From positions 1 to 53,331 of the forward strand of contig JAFRUN010000062.1 of assembly GCA_017438865.1 (NCBI GenBank): DNA of 53,331 bases. The letters are read 5' to 3'. The first letter of the stretch is position 1, and every line of letters begins with the position of its first letter. The notes under the pieces are model-generated. The model was given only the letters and a program-made list of their open reading frames with translations. It was not told the DNA's origin and did no database searches. Below are positions 7,417-15,157 of the stretch, in pieces. Source of the DNA: Clostridia bacterium. GTDB taxonomy: Bacteria > Bacillota > Clostridia > Christensenellales > CAG-138. The position numbers and the translations under genes were made by a program.

Positions 7417-8802
7417 TTACGGATCCACAACGGCAAGGATGTCGCTGTGCGTGCGGTCGTTGTGCCCGAACACGGTTTTGTTCCAGACCATGCTCGAGGA
7501 ACCGCCGCCGTCGAGATTGTACGCCGAGACGAATTTCAGGTCTTCGCAAAGCTGAGAAAGCTCAATGAGCGTCATGCCGGGCGATTTGCCGTAGCCGCGG
7601 CTTCGTCCGCGGTAGTCGATGATCTCGCGCGTGCCGAGCACCACCACGATCCCGTAGTGCCCCGGTTCATAGTAGCCGAGCACGGTGCGCGGGTTGATCT
7701 TTCCGAGATTGGAATTGAACTTTGTTTTTGCCGTTCCGTCGTCGTTAAGGAGCTTCGGACCGAAATTGAACACATGCAGCGGGTAGTTTCCGATGATCTC
7801 GTCGTAGTCGATCCTGTCCAATACGCAGTCGTACACGCGCATCGTGCCGTCGCTGTAGATCACGCAGAGATCGCGCGAGAATTTCGTCTGCTTCTTGCCG
7901 TCCTTCGGGAACAGCTGGATGCCGTTGCGGATCACGACGCCGTCCTCGATCTTGCCGGAATTGAAGTTGTCTCCGTTCGCCGCAACGATCGCGCCGATAT
8001 CCGCGGCGTAGGACTGCGTCTTGACGTTTCTGCGGTACGAAATGCTGTAGTTTGTCTTGATGCAGTCCATGCTGCGCACAAAGATGTCCGCAAGCTGATA
8101 TTCGAGCTTGCCCTTCTGATAATGATAGATATCGACCGCCGCGTTCGTGCCGCTGTAGGAATAGATCAGCGCCTTCTTCGTTCCGTCGGGCAGCGTTTCG
8201 ACGACGTTGTCGACGGCGAACACCTGCGCGTGCGGCGTTGCGGAGAACTTCTCCGGGAACTTCTCGGAAAGCGGCACGGGCGCCTCCGTCGGCGCGGGCG
8301 TTACGGACGGCAGGGTGGGAAGCGCCTCCGCCGTATTCTCGGCTATGACGATATCGCCGTCGTCCGGCGCGGGGGATGGCGTTTCCGGCGCCGGCGGCGC
8401 GGTGACGACGGGGGTGGGGAGCTGATATTCCGCGATCGTGTTCGGCTCGACGAGCGGATTCGTGCAGGTCTTGAGATACAGCGTAAGAGAAAGCGCGGCG
8501 AACAGAATTAGATCGCAGAGGACGATCAGCCACATCCGTCCCCTGTGAAAATGACGCTTTTTGAAGGCGCCGGCGATCCGCAGAAAATCAAACAGCAGCA
8601 CCGAGATCACGAACAGGATCGGGATCGCGATCGGCAGCCACGGCATGTTCGCGTAGATAAAGGAATGCGGGTTATAGTATTCGAGCAGATGGAACAGGAT
8701 ATAGACCGCGGAAAGCACGATCCCGAGGTTCAGCAAAACAACGGCGATCGGACGGATGATCGCCAATGCTTTTTTTGAAATTGCGGGACGATTTTCGGAC
8801 AT
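7417..8802 (-). CDS. Membrane-anchored phosphodiester glycosidase (NAGPA-like) protein
   Basis: A 461-residue protein. The first 112 residues hold about three membrane helices (for example AIIRPIAVVLLNLGIVLSAV and IAIPILFVISVLLFDFL). A Pro/Ala/Thr-rich linker (about 125-180) follows. The C-terminal domain is of the NAGPA/phosphodiester glycosidase type, recognisable by AANGDNFNSG and the signature YNLDGGGSSSM near the end. Family members cleave or remodel sugar phosphodiesters and are often encoded with exopolysaccharide genes; here the neighbour is a polyisoprenyl-type glycosyltransferase. The catalytic domain should face outside the cell. GGAG lies 7 nt before the ATG. The exact substrate is unknown. 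Confidence 0.85.
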   Translation of the reverse strand: MSENRPAISKKALAIIRPIAVVLLNLGIVLSAVYILFHLLEYYNPHSFIYANMPWLPIAIPILFVISVLLFDFLRIAGAFKKRHFHRGRMWLIVLCDLILFAALSLTLYLKTCTNPLVEPNTIAEYQLPTPVVTAPPAPETPSPAPDDGDIVIAENTAEALPTLPSVTPAPTEAPVPLSEKFPEKFSATPHAQVFAVDNVVETLPDGTKKALIYSYSGTNAAVDIYHYQKGKLEYQLADIFVRSMDCIKTNYSISYRRNVKTQSYAADIGAIVAANGDNFNSGKIEDGVVIRNGIQLFPKDGKKQTKFSRDLCVIYSDGTMRVYDCVLDRIDYDEIIGNYPLHVFNFGPKLLNDDGTAKTKFNSNLGKINPRTVLGYYEPGHYGIVVVLGTREIIDYRGRSRGYGKSPGMTLIELSQLCEDLKFVSAYNLDGGGSSSMVWNKTVFGHNDRTHSDILAVVDP

Positions 8803-8814
8803 GGTCGGCTCCGG

Positions 8815-9990
8815 TCAGCGTTTTGCCGGTTCCTTCGTGCGGAAGACGATCGTGCGCTGCAGTCCGAAGGAAACCGGATAGCAGATCAGCTGCGAGAGAA
8901 TGTTCGCAAGCCACGCGGGGACGCCGAGAAGCGTAAACAGTTCGAGGAACAGCCAGTTCAAAAGCAGCACCGTGACCGCGCAGATCGCGTATTTCAGCAG
9001 ATTCCGTTCCTTCTTCGAGGTTTCGAATACAAAGCGCCGGTTCAGAAGATAATTGCAGAAGCCGGAGATCACGCGCGCAAGAGCGAGCGAGACCATACGG
9101 AGCACGGAACCGCCGCCGACGAATACGACCGGATTCAGCGCAAGCAGCGTTTCCGCCCATTTCTCGGAAACCTCGCGGCGGAAGGAGAACATCTCCTTTG
9201 CGACGGCAAAGCCGCCGAACGCGGCGATCACGCCGTAAAAGATCAGACAGAAACTCAAAAAGTCGATCAGAAAGCTCAGAAACGAGGTCGACATGAACTT
9301 GAAGAACGTCGGACCGAGAAAGCGGAAGATGACCTTGTAGATCTTTGCGGAATCGCGCAGCGCATTGAAATGTGACGAGCTGTTGTCGTCGATGTAGACC
9401 GTTTCGATCGGGACCTCGAAAACGCCGGTGCTGTTCGTGCAGCAGTGCAGCAGCTGATGGATCTCGTATTCGTAGCGGTCGCCCTGAAGCGCGAGCATCT
9501 CGGGGATGCGGCTTACGGCGAACGCGCGGAGACCGGTCTGCGTATCGTAAACGCGTTTGCCGGTCGTGAGGCGGAAGACGCCGCGCGTGATGCTGTTGCC
9601 GATCCGGCTTCTGAGCGGCACCTTGCCCTTGAAACGGCGCGATCCCGTAACCAGAAGGTCGGGATGCTCCGCAAAGGCGGCGCAAACGTTCATGCAGTCG
9701 GGCATCAGATGCTGCCCGTCCGCGTCGACGGTCAGAACGCCTTTCGCTTCGGGGAAGTGTTCGGCGATATATGCAAAAGCGGTCTTCAAAGCCGCGCCCT
9801 TGCCGCGATTCTTTTCATGCGCAAGCAGCGTGACGCGCGGATATGCCTGCACCGCGTCAAACACCGGGCGGCAGGCGTCATTGCTGCCGTCGTTGACGAC
9901 GACGATCGAAAAATCCGTCTGTCCGGTAAACGCATCGAGTACGCCGAGCAGTTTTTCGTCCGGCTGATATGCGGGAATAACAACGACCAT
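8815..9990 (-). CDS. GT2 glycosyltransferase fused to GtrA-like membrane domain
   Basis: A 391-residue protein in two parts. Residues 1 to about 230 are a family 2 glycosyltransferase: VVVIPAYQPDEKL, VVNDGSND and the metal-binding TVDADGQH, with the dolichol-phosphate-mannose-synthase-like KGAALKTAF. The rest is a GtrA-like domain with about four membrane helices ending RRFVFETSKKERN and a Lys/Arg-rich terminus. Such proteins make or flip polyprenyl-phosphate sugars used for cell-surface glycosylation. The start at 9990 is preceded by GGAGGATC; an upstream in-frame ATG adding 13 residues has no ribosome site. First gene of the minus-strand operon; the next gene follows after 12 nt. Confidence 0.9.
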   Translation of the reverse strand: MVVVIPAYQPDEKLLGVLDAFTGQTDFSIVVVNDGSNDACRPVFDAVQAYPRVTLLAHEKNRGKGAALKTAFAYIAEHFPEAKGVLTVDADGQHLMPDCMNVCAAFAEHPDLLVTGSRRFKGKVPLRSRIGNSITRGVFRLTTGKRVYDTQTGLRAFAVSRIPEMLALQGDRYEYEIHQLLHCCTNSTGVFEVPIETVYIDDNSSSHFNALRDSAKIYKVIFRFLGPTFFKFMSTSFLSFLIDFLSFCLIFYGVIAAFGGFAVAKEMFSFRREVSEKWAETLLALNPVVFVGGGSVLRMVSLALARVISGFCNYLLNRRFVFETSKKERNLLKYAICAVTVLLLNWLFLELFTLLGVPAWLANILSQLICYPVSFGLQRTIVFRTKEPAKR

Positions 9991-10216
9991 GTATGATCCT
10001 CCATAATACTTCACATTACAGTATACCACAAAACGGCAGAAAAGGAAGACTTATTTTCATCTTTTGCATCTTTCCTCCGCTTTGACGCCTTTTACGCGCC
10101 GGGCGGAATATCAAATGCGTTGTTTTTGTAAAATGTTCGTAACGAATCCCTGTTTCCGTAGCTTTTTTATAAAGAAAAGAGTATGATGATTACAAAGCTC
10201 CGAAAGGATCAGAAAT
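9991..10216. promoter_or_regulatory. Divergent intergenic region (GT2/GtrA and LCP genes)
   Basis: This 226-nt spacer holds the two divergent starts. For the minus strand an extended -10 (TGTGGTATACT, -10 at 10020-10025) lies about 30 nt before the GT2 start, with only a weak -35. For the plus strand, TATGAT about 35 nt before the LCP gene is a possible -10, again with a poor -35. The LCP ribosome site is AAAGGATC. No strong hairpin or coding potential is seen between them. Confidence 0.45.
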
Positions 10217-12094
10217 ATGAGCAACAAGAAAAGGATCATTCTGTTCTGCACGATCGCCGTGTGCGCCATCGCCCTCGGCGTCGCTGCGGCTTTGATTTTC
10301 AGTTCTCTCGGATCGGGAGGCAGCTTCCGCAGCGGCGGATCCTGCGCGGGGAAGAACGGTCCCTCCGTCAAGGCGGAGACGCCGTCTCCCACGTCGAAGA
10401 TCGTTCTCGTAACGCCCGAGCCCTCCGATTCGGCGCAGAACGGCGCGTCTCCGGAGCCGACTGAGGAACCGACGCCGGAGCCGACGGAGGTCCCCGTCGA
10501 TCCCTATGAGGAGCTGCTGGAAAAAGCCGACACGTCCATGATGAAGGACATCGTCAATATTCTTCTGGTCGGCGTCGATTATTCCACCGAGCGCGAAACG
10601 TGGAACGGGAAAAAGGAATGGCATTCCGACGTCATGATGGTCCTTGCGGTCAATTTCGAGGAGAACCGCGCCGACCTGATTTCGCTCCCGCGCGACACCT
10701 ATGCGGAGATCCCGAACATCAAGGGCATCTATAAGCTGAACGCGTCGCTGAACTGCGGCGGCGGACTTTACAACAGCGACGGCTCGTTCAATCCGAAGGG
10801 GCTCGAGAAGGTCTGCGACGCCGCGGAATGGATGCTCGGCGGCATTCCGGTCGACTATTACTACGCGGTCACCATGACGTCTTTGAAAGAGCTTGTCGAT
10901 CTGTGCGGCGGGCTTGAGTACGACATGGACGTCAGCTTCAAGATCCAGGGCCGCTCCTATCAGAAGGGCATGCAGCACATCAACGGGCAGGCGTTTCTGG
11001 ACTACTGCCGCGTCCGCAAACCCGGCAGCGGCCTTGCTTCCAACGAGCAGGGCGACGCAAACCGCGTCAACCGTCAGAAGCGGATGCTGGTCGCCATGTT
11101 CAAACAGCTGAAGGCGGAACGTCTGATCACGAAGATCCCCGACCTGCTGCAGACGTTCAACGGCGACCTGTTCACGAACTGCACGTTCGCGCAGACGGCG
11201 GCGCTCGCCGCGTTTGCATACAATCTGGATCCGGAGAACATCGGCATGTATTCGATGGGCGGTACGATGGCGTCTCTGTTCCAGTGGAATTTCTGCTTTA
11301 CGAATCAGTCGAACCGCGTCGATATCGTGCAGAAGGTCTATCATAAAAAGGTCAAGCAGTACACAAAGTATACCTACAACTACGCGCGGTATCACTGGTG
11401 CGATCTGCTGTACGATCACTACATGGATCTTCTGAACCCGCTGACCAAGTATGTGCAGAAGCTGATCGACGAGGACGACAAGCTGCCGGAGTTCACTTCG
11501 TCGCCGACGCCGACGGAGGAACCGACGGACGAACCGACGGATGAACCGACGCCCGGTCCGACGACGCCTCCGCCGACCGACACGCCGAAACCGACCGACA
11601 CGCCGGAGCCGACCGATCCGCCGACGCCGAAGCCGACAGAGCCGCCGACGGACGCGCCCGAGGATACGCCGGAAGCATCCGCAGATACGGATTCGACAGG
11701 CGGCGCCGTCCTGCTTTCCGCAAGAAACGGCTTCTATCATGCGCCGACCGCGGAACCGACGCGCAAATATACAAAGGAACAGCGCGAGTTGTTCGAGCAG
11801 TACAAGACCGCCGTAAAGGATCTCGAGGACCTGCATAAGGAAGCGGATAAGCAGGCGAAGAAGGCGCGCAACGGCAGCAGCAATTCACTTGGAACCGTCG
11901 GACAGACGTACCTCAAGCAGCTCGCCGACACGCAGGCGCTTGCTATCCAGGTCGCAAAGACCTTCGGATACACCAAGGTCAAGGATTTCACCGTCGCTTT
12001 TGCGCCGACCGGCTCCGGATGGAGCAAGTCGCCCTGGGCGTTCAACTACGGCAGAGACAAGAAATTCAACGAGATCATCGTCGATTTCAACTAA
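10217..12094 (+). CDS. LytR-CpsA-Psr (LCP) family cell-wall glycopolymer ligase
   Basis: A 625-residue membrane-anchored protein. A signal-anchor helix (RIILFCTIAVCAIALGVAAA) is followed by a Pro/Glu/Thr linker, then an LCP core from about residue 115 to 330: NILLVGVDYSTE, SDVMMVLAVNF, DLISLPRDTY, an INGQAFLDYCRVR segment and DANRVNRQKRML. LCP enzymes move teichoic acid or other glycopolymers from lipid carriers to peptidoglycan. A second, highly repetitive PT-rich linker (about 430-495, repeats such as PTDEPTDEPTPGP) leads to a C-terminal Lys-rich alpha-helical domain (KEQRELFEQYKTAVKDLE) that I do not recognise. It is longer than typical LCP proteins (about 300-450). Tandem PT repeats in DNA may make its length variable. 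Confidence 0.9.
   Translation: MSNKKRIILFCTIAVCAIALGVAAALIFSSLGSGGSFRSGGSCAGKNGPSVKAETPSPTSKIVLVTPEPSDSAQNGASPEPTEEPTPEPTEVPVDPYEELLEKADTSMMKDIVNILLVGVDYSTERETWNGKKEWHSDVMMVLAVNFEENRADLISLPRDTYAEIPNIKGIYKLNASLNCGGGLYNSDGSFNPKGLEKVCDAAEWMLGGIPVDYYYAVTMTSLKELVDLCGGLEYDMDVSFKIQGRSYQKGMQHINGQAFLDYCRVRKPGSGLASNEQGDANRVNRQKRMLVAMFKQLKAERLITKIPDLLQTFNGDLFTNCTFAQTAALAAFAYNLDPENIGMYSMGGTMASLFQWNFCFTNQSNRVDIVQKVYHKKVKQYTKYTYNYARYHWCDLLYDHYMDLLNPLTKYVQKLIDEDDKLPEFTSSPTPTEEPTDEPTDEPTPGPTTPPPTDTPKPTDTPEPTDPPTPKPTEPPTDAPEDTPEASADTDSTGGAVLLSARNGFYHAPTAEPTRKYTKEQRELFEQYKTAVKDLEDLHKEADKQAKKARNGSSNSLGTVGQTYLKQLADTQALAIQVAKTFGYTKVKDFTVAFAPTGSGWSKSPWAFNYGRDKKFNEIIVDFN
11497..11660 (+). repeat. Low-complexity Pro-Thr-Glu/Asp codon repeat inside the LCP gene
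   Basis: Imperfect tandem units of about 12 bases (CCGACGGAxGAA and CCGACCGACACG types) encode PTEEP, PTDEP, PTDTP and PTPKP repeats. The translated segment is a wall-spanning type linker. Repeats like this can change copy number by slippage. Confidence 0.75.
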
Positions 12095-12101
12095 ATTCAT
12101 A

Positions 12102-12130
12102 TTGACAAATATCGAAACAGATGCTAAAAT
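12102..12130 (+). promoter_or_regulatory. Sigma-A promoter of the ArsR-DUF2087 operon
   Basis: Perfect TTGACA (12102-12107), 17-nt spacer, TAAAAT (12125-12130); predicted start near 12137. One ATCGAAA half site (12111-12117) lies inside the spacer. It begins 7 nt after the LCP stop codon, so the operon is independent of that gene. Confidence 0.85.
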
Positions 12131-12132
12131 AT

Positions 12133-12150
12133 TTTCGATGAACATCGAAA
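12133..12150. promoter_or_regulatory. Palindromic operator at the transcription start
   Basis: TTTCGAT (12133-12139), GAAC, ATCGAAA (12144-12150) is a perfect 7-bp-arm palindrome centred just after the predicted start site. A third copy of the half site lies at 12111-12117 between -35 and -10. Placement and symmetry fit a repressor site, most simply for the ArsR-type protein encoded in the same operon (autoregulation, inferred). Confidence 0.7.
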
Positions 12151-12167
12151 TGAAGGAGGCATCTGTT

Positions 12168-12506
12168 TTGAATATTCTGGAACGGTACAATCAAACGCTG
12201 AAAACCGAGGCGGAGCGGCAGAGGTCGCTTGCCGCGTCGGCTTCGGAAAAGGGCGATGCGCGGATGCAGTCGATTCATCTGATGAAAGCAAGTATGCTCG
12301 GCGATATGCTTTCGGTCCTCGGACGCGTCGAGCACGAGGGAAAGCGTCCGAACGCGCTGGAAACGCTGATCGAGTCGTTTTCCGACGAGGCGGACCGCCT
12401 TTACAAAAGCGGCGATTTTGACGGCGCGGACCGTGCGGAGCAAAAATCGATCACGGTGCAGTTTGCATTGGATGCGCTGAAAGAGGCGGAACAACATGGA
12501 GCATGA
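12168..12506 (+). CDS. Small helical protein of unknown function (TTG start)
   Basis: A 112-residue product. I chose TTG at 12168 because AAGGAGG (12153-12159) lies 8 nt before it; an in-frame ATG at 12138 sits on the predicted transcription start and has no ribosome site. The protein is predicted almost fully helical, with LERYNQTLKTEAERQRSLAA, SASEKGDARMQSIHLMKASM, then FSDEADRLYKSGDFDGADRA and a final helix. It has no Cys, no signal peptide and no membrane segment. I recognise no family. Its last 11 bases overlap the regulator gene, so the two products are probably made together, perhaps as partners. Confidence 0.7.
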   Translation: MNILERYNQTLKTEAERQRSLAASASEKGDARMQSIHLMKASMLGDMLSVLGRVEHEGKRPNALETLIESFSDEADRLYKSGDFDGADRAEQKSITVQFALDALKEAEQHGA

Positions 12507-13080
12507 AACCCTGCATCTTTTAAAGACGGTCGCGGATGAAACGCGGCTGAAGATCCTTCGCGCACTCGATGAGAAGGACTGCTATACGGAGCTTCTGGCG
12601 GAACGGCTGAACCTGTCGCCGGCGACGGTCTCGTTTCATATGAAGAAGCTCGTGCAGGCGGGGCTGGTCGACGCGCGGCGCGAGCAGTATTACACGGTCT
12701 ATTCCCTGCGGCGCAGCGTGTTTTCGCATACGCTCGGCGAACTGATCCTGAGCACGGACGGCGGCGAAACGGCGGAAACGCTCCGGGAGGAGCAGTACAG
12801 AAGAAAGGTGCTGAAAGCGTTTATGCCGGACGGCTTCTGCGCGCAGCTTCCCGCGCAGCTCAAAAAGCGCGTCATCGTGTACCGCGAGATCTTCTCGCGC
12901 TTCGAGCCGGGGCGGACCTATACGGAAAAAGAGGTCAACGCGATCATTTCCGGGGTACACGAGGATTACTGCACGATACGGCGCGGCTTTGTGGGAATGG
13001 GCTGGATGCAGCGGAGCAACGGCGTCTATACGGTCAATCCGGATCCGGACTTTGACAATTTCACGGACATCAATGCATAG
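12496..13080 (+). CDS. ArsR-family regulator with C-terminal DUF2087 domain
   Basis: A 194-residue transcription factor. Residues 1-75 are an ArsR-type winged helix (LLKTVADETRLKILRAL, then CYTELLAERLNLSPATVSFHMKKLVQAGLV and the wing REQYYTVYSL). Residues 110-190 match the DUF2087 pattern: VIVYREIFSRFEPGRTYTEKEV, NAIISGVHEDYCTIRRGFV and a closing GVYTVNPD strand. There is no obvious metal-binding Cys pair in the first domain, so the signal sensed may not be a metal. The likely operator is the ATCGAAA palindrome 350 nt upstream. It lies in an operon with an unknown helical protein (11-nt overlap) and a C39-like protein 12 nt downstream. Confidence 0.88.
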   Translation: MEHETLHLLKTVADETRLKILRALDEKDCYTELLAERLNLSPATVSFHMKKLVQAGLVDARREQYYTVYSLRRSVFSHTLGELILSTDGGETAETLREEQYRRKVLKAFMPDGFCAQLPAQLKKRVIVYREIFSRFEPGRTYTEKEVNAIISGVHEDYCTIRRGFVGMGWMQRSNGVYTVNPDPDFDNFTDINA

Positions 13081-13092
13081 GAGGGACACGAT

Positions 13093-13602
13093 ATGCAGGA
13101 TTCGATCGATTACGGGATGCTGAACACGCAGACCGACGAGCGGTTCGGAAACCGTCCGTACGGGCGGTTCGGCACGATCGCAAAGAACGGCTGCGGCATG
13201 ATCGCACTGTATAACATTGAACGCGCTGCGGACGGAAAGACCATGTTTGAGCCGTTCTATGAGGCGCGCAAACGGATCAGGACCAATTTCTTCGGGCTCC
13301 TGGGAACGCGTCCGTCCTCGATCGGAAAGAATCTGAAAAGCAGGGGATTCGGCACCGTCCGGATCCGGCTGAAAAAGGCGGGGGAGGCGGCGCCGTTCGA
13401 CGGCGTGATCGTGCTCTACTGGCACTTTTTCGGCGCGCACTATGTCGCGGGGATCGGCAACGCGGACGGAACGTATACGTTCTACAATCAGTTTCAAACC
13501 CCGTATGCAATGAAGCTCGACGACTTTCTGCAATACCTGAGAAAGAACAAGCTGCATCCGGTTCGCGCCTGGGGGATCCGGTTCCCCCGAAAACCGGAAT
13601 AA
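13093..13602 (+). CDS. C39-peptidase-like cysteine protein, cytoplasmic
   Basis: A 169-residue protein with a papain-like layout: KNGCGMIALYN places Cys34 at the start of a helix, FFGAHYVAGI places His116 in a strand, and FYNQF gives Asn132 or Gln133 as a possible third residue. This order resembles C39-type (bacteriocin-processing) and related transglutaminase-fold cysteine peptidases. There is no signal peptide, membrane segment or ABC domain, so it would act inside the cell. A GGAGGGACACGAT ribosome site precedes the ATG. It is the last gene of the ArsR operon and is followed by a terminator. Whether it is an active peptidase is open; it could equally be an amidase-like or inactive relative. 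Confidence 0.6.
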   Translation: MQDSIDYGMLNTQTDERFGNRPYGRFGTIAKNGCGMIALYNIERAADGKTMFEPFYEARKRIRTNFFGLLGTRPSSIGKNLKSRGFGTVRIRLKKAGEAAPFDGVIVLYWHFFGAHYVAGIGNADGTYTFYNQFQTPYAMKLDDFLQYLRKNKLHPVRAWGIRFPRKPE

Positions 13603-13607
13603 ACAAA

Positions 13608-13638
13608 AAGCGACTGCATCACAGTCGCTTGTTTTTTT
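13608..13638. terminator. Bidirectional terminator between C39-like gene and rpe
   Basis: AAGCGACTG (13608-13616), a 5-nt loop and CAGTCGCTT (13622-13630), followed by G and seven T on the plus strand; AAACAAAAAG on the left provides a T-rich tail for the minus strand. Serves the two convergent operons. Confidence 0.9.
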
Positions 13639-13641
13639 GAT

Positions 13642-14289
13642 TCAGCCCCGCAGCGCTTTGATCATTCCGGCGGGATCCGGCGCTTTGAAGACCGCGCTTC
13701 CGGCGACGAGCACGTCCGCGCCCGCGTCGATGCACAGCTTTGCTGTGTCGGGGTTTACGCCGCCGTCGATCTCGATCAGCGTTTTCAGCCCGCGGCAATC
13801 GATCTCCCTGCGGAGCGCGCGGATCTTGTTCAGCGTTTCATAAATGAACGACTGTCCGCCGAAGCCGGGGTTGACGCTCATCAGAAGAACGAGGTCGCAT
13901 TCCGGCAGCAGATGGACGCAGCTTTCGATCGGCGTGGCGGGATTCAGCACGACGCCCGCCTTCATGCCCGCGGCATGGATCGACTGCAGCGCGCGGTGCA
14001 GATGACGCTCCGAGGATTCCACATGAACGGTCAGAATGTCCGCACCCGCCTTTTTAAACGGCTCGATCCAGTCGCTTGGGTGCTCCACCATCAGATGCAC
14101 GTCGATCGGCAGGTCCGTCAGCGGGCGAATCGCCCGGCACATATCGGGCCCGAAGGTGATGTTCGGCACGAAATTGCCGTCCATGACGTCGAAGTGTACC
14201 CAGTCTGCGCCCTGCGCTTTCAGTTTTGCGACTGCTTCGCCCATGGCGGCAAAGTTTGCGGACAGGATCGAAGGCGCGATTTTAATCAT
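13642..14289 (-). CDS. rpe: Ribulose-phosphate 3-epimerase
   Basis: A 215-residue TIM-barrel enzyme that interconverts ribulose 5-phosphate and xylulose 5-phosphate in the pentose phosphate pathway. Characteristic segments are IAPSILSANF, WVHFDVMDGNFVPNITFG (metal ligands His and Asp), DVHLMVEHP, VLLMSVNPGFGGQSF and the second catalytic Asp in EIDGGVNPDT, then the phosphate-binding VAGSAVF. AGGAGG precedes the ATG. It overlaps the rsgA 3' end by 8 nt; the prkC-rsgA-rpe order is conserved in Bacillota. Last gene of the operon. Confidence 0.96.
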   Translation of the reverse strand: MIKIAPSILSANFAAMGEAVAKLKAQGADWVHFDVMDGNFVPNITFGPDMCRAIRPLTDLPIDVHLMVEHPSDWIEPFKKAGADILTVHVESSERHLHRALQSIHAAGMKAGVVLNPATPIESCVHLLPECDLVLLMSVNPGFGGQSFIYETLNKIRALRREIDCRGLKTLIEIDGGVNPDTAKLCIDAGADVLVAGSAVFKAPDPAGMIKALRG

Positions 14290-15157
14290 AGCGGTGTTTC
14301 CTCCTCGTTTGATACTCCAATGCGATTTCGCGATAGCGTTCATATCGTCCCTGCGTCAACTCGCCGGTTTTCAGCAGCGGCTTCACGCCGCAGTCCGGCT
14401 CGCTCAGATGCATGCAGCCGGGGAAGCGGCAGGGGAACGCGTTTTGAAACTCCGGGTAGCATGCGTCCAGCTCATTCTGCTCGAGGCACTCGGTCTCATA
14501 CATCGAGAACCCCGGCGTGTCGAGCACCGCGCCGTTGTCATACGGCCACAGCTCCGCGTGCCGCGTGGTGTGGCGGCCGCGGTCCGTCTTTCTCGAAAGT
14601 CCGCCGGTCTCAAGGTGCAGATCGGGGATCAGCGCGTTCAGGATCGACGATTTTCCGACGGCGGACTGTCCGGCAAAGCAGCTTACGCGTCCGCGCAAAC
14701 GCTCCTTGAGCGTTTCGATCCCTTCGCCGGTCTCGGCGCTGACCTGGATCGTCGGAAAAGCGTGGTACTCTTTGAGAAAGCCCTGCACGACCGCGTCGTT
14801 CGCCGTGTCGATCTTGTTCAGAACGGGGACGGGCTCCACGCCCATGCGCTTTGCGGAAATGATCAGCCGGTCGACCAGCAGCCAGTCCGGCTCCGGCGCG
14901 GACGCGGAAACAACGATCAGAAGCTGATCCACGTTTGCAACCGGCGGACGCACCAGCAGGTTCCTGCGCGGCAGGATCTCTTGAAGCTGTGCGTAGCCCT
15001 GCTCCTTGCACTCGATCACCACGCGGTCGCCGACGGTCGGCGTAATGCCTTCCCGCCGGAACGTGCCGCGCGCTTTCGACGTGACGAGTTCGCCGGATTC
15101 CGTCAGTACTTCATAAAAGCTTCCGACGCCTTTTAGCAGCAAACCGCGTTCCGTCAT
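14282..15157 (-). CDS. rsgA: Ribosome small-subunit maturation GTPase RsgA
   Basis: A 291-residue circularly permuted GTPase that releases assembly factors from the 30S subunit late in maturation. The N-terminal OB-fold (about 1-70) is followed by the GTPase motifs in permuted order: G4 VLNKIDTA, G1 GQSAVGKSSILNAL, switch region GRHTTRHAELW and G3 DTPGFSM. A C-terminal zinc-binding region has Cys and His in FPCRFPGCMHLSEPDCGV. Its ATG overlaps the prkC stop as ATGA and no separate Shine-Dalgarno site is evident, so translation is coupled. Confidence 0.95.
   Translation of the reverse strand: MTERGLLLKGVGSFYEVLTESGELVTSKARGTFRREGITPTVGDRVVIECKEQGYAQLQEILPRRNLLVRPPVANVDQLLIVVSASAPEPDWLLVDRLIISAKRMGVEPVPVLNKIDTANDAVVQGFLKEYHAFPTIQVSAETGEGIETLKERLRGRVSCFAGQSAVGKSSILNALIPDLHLETGGLSRKTDRGRHTTRHAELWPYDNGAVLDTPGFSMYETECLEQNELDACYPEFQNAFPCRFPGCMHLSEPDCGVKPLLKTGELTQGRYERYREIALEYQTRRKHRYD

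Noticed and set aside
10190-11836. A 548-codon minus-strand frame over the LCP gene
   Set aside because: Shadow of the LCP coding frame; the translated Arg-rich repeats are the complement of the PT repeats.
13093-13602. C39-like protein as leader peptidase of the RiPP island
   Set aside because: It sits in a separate, separately regulated operon 8 kb away with no signal linking the two; a double-Gly leader is also absent from the precursor.
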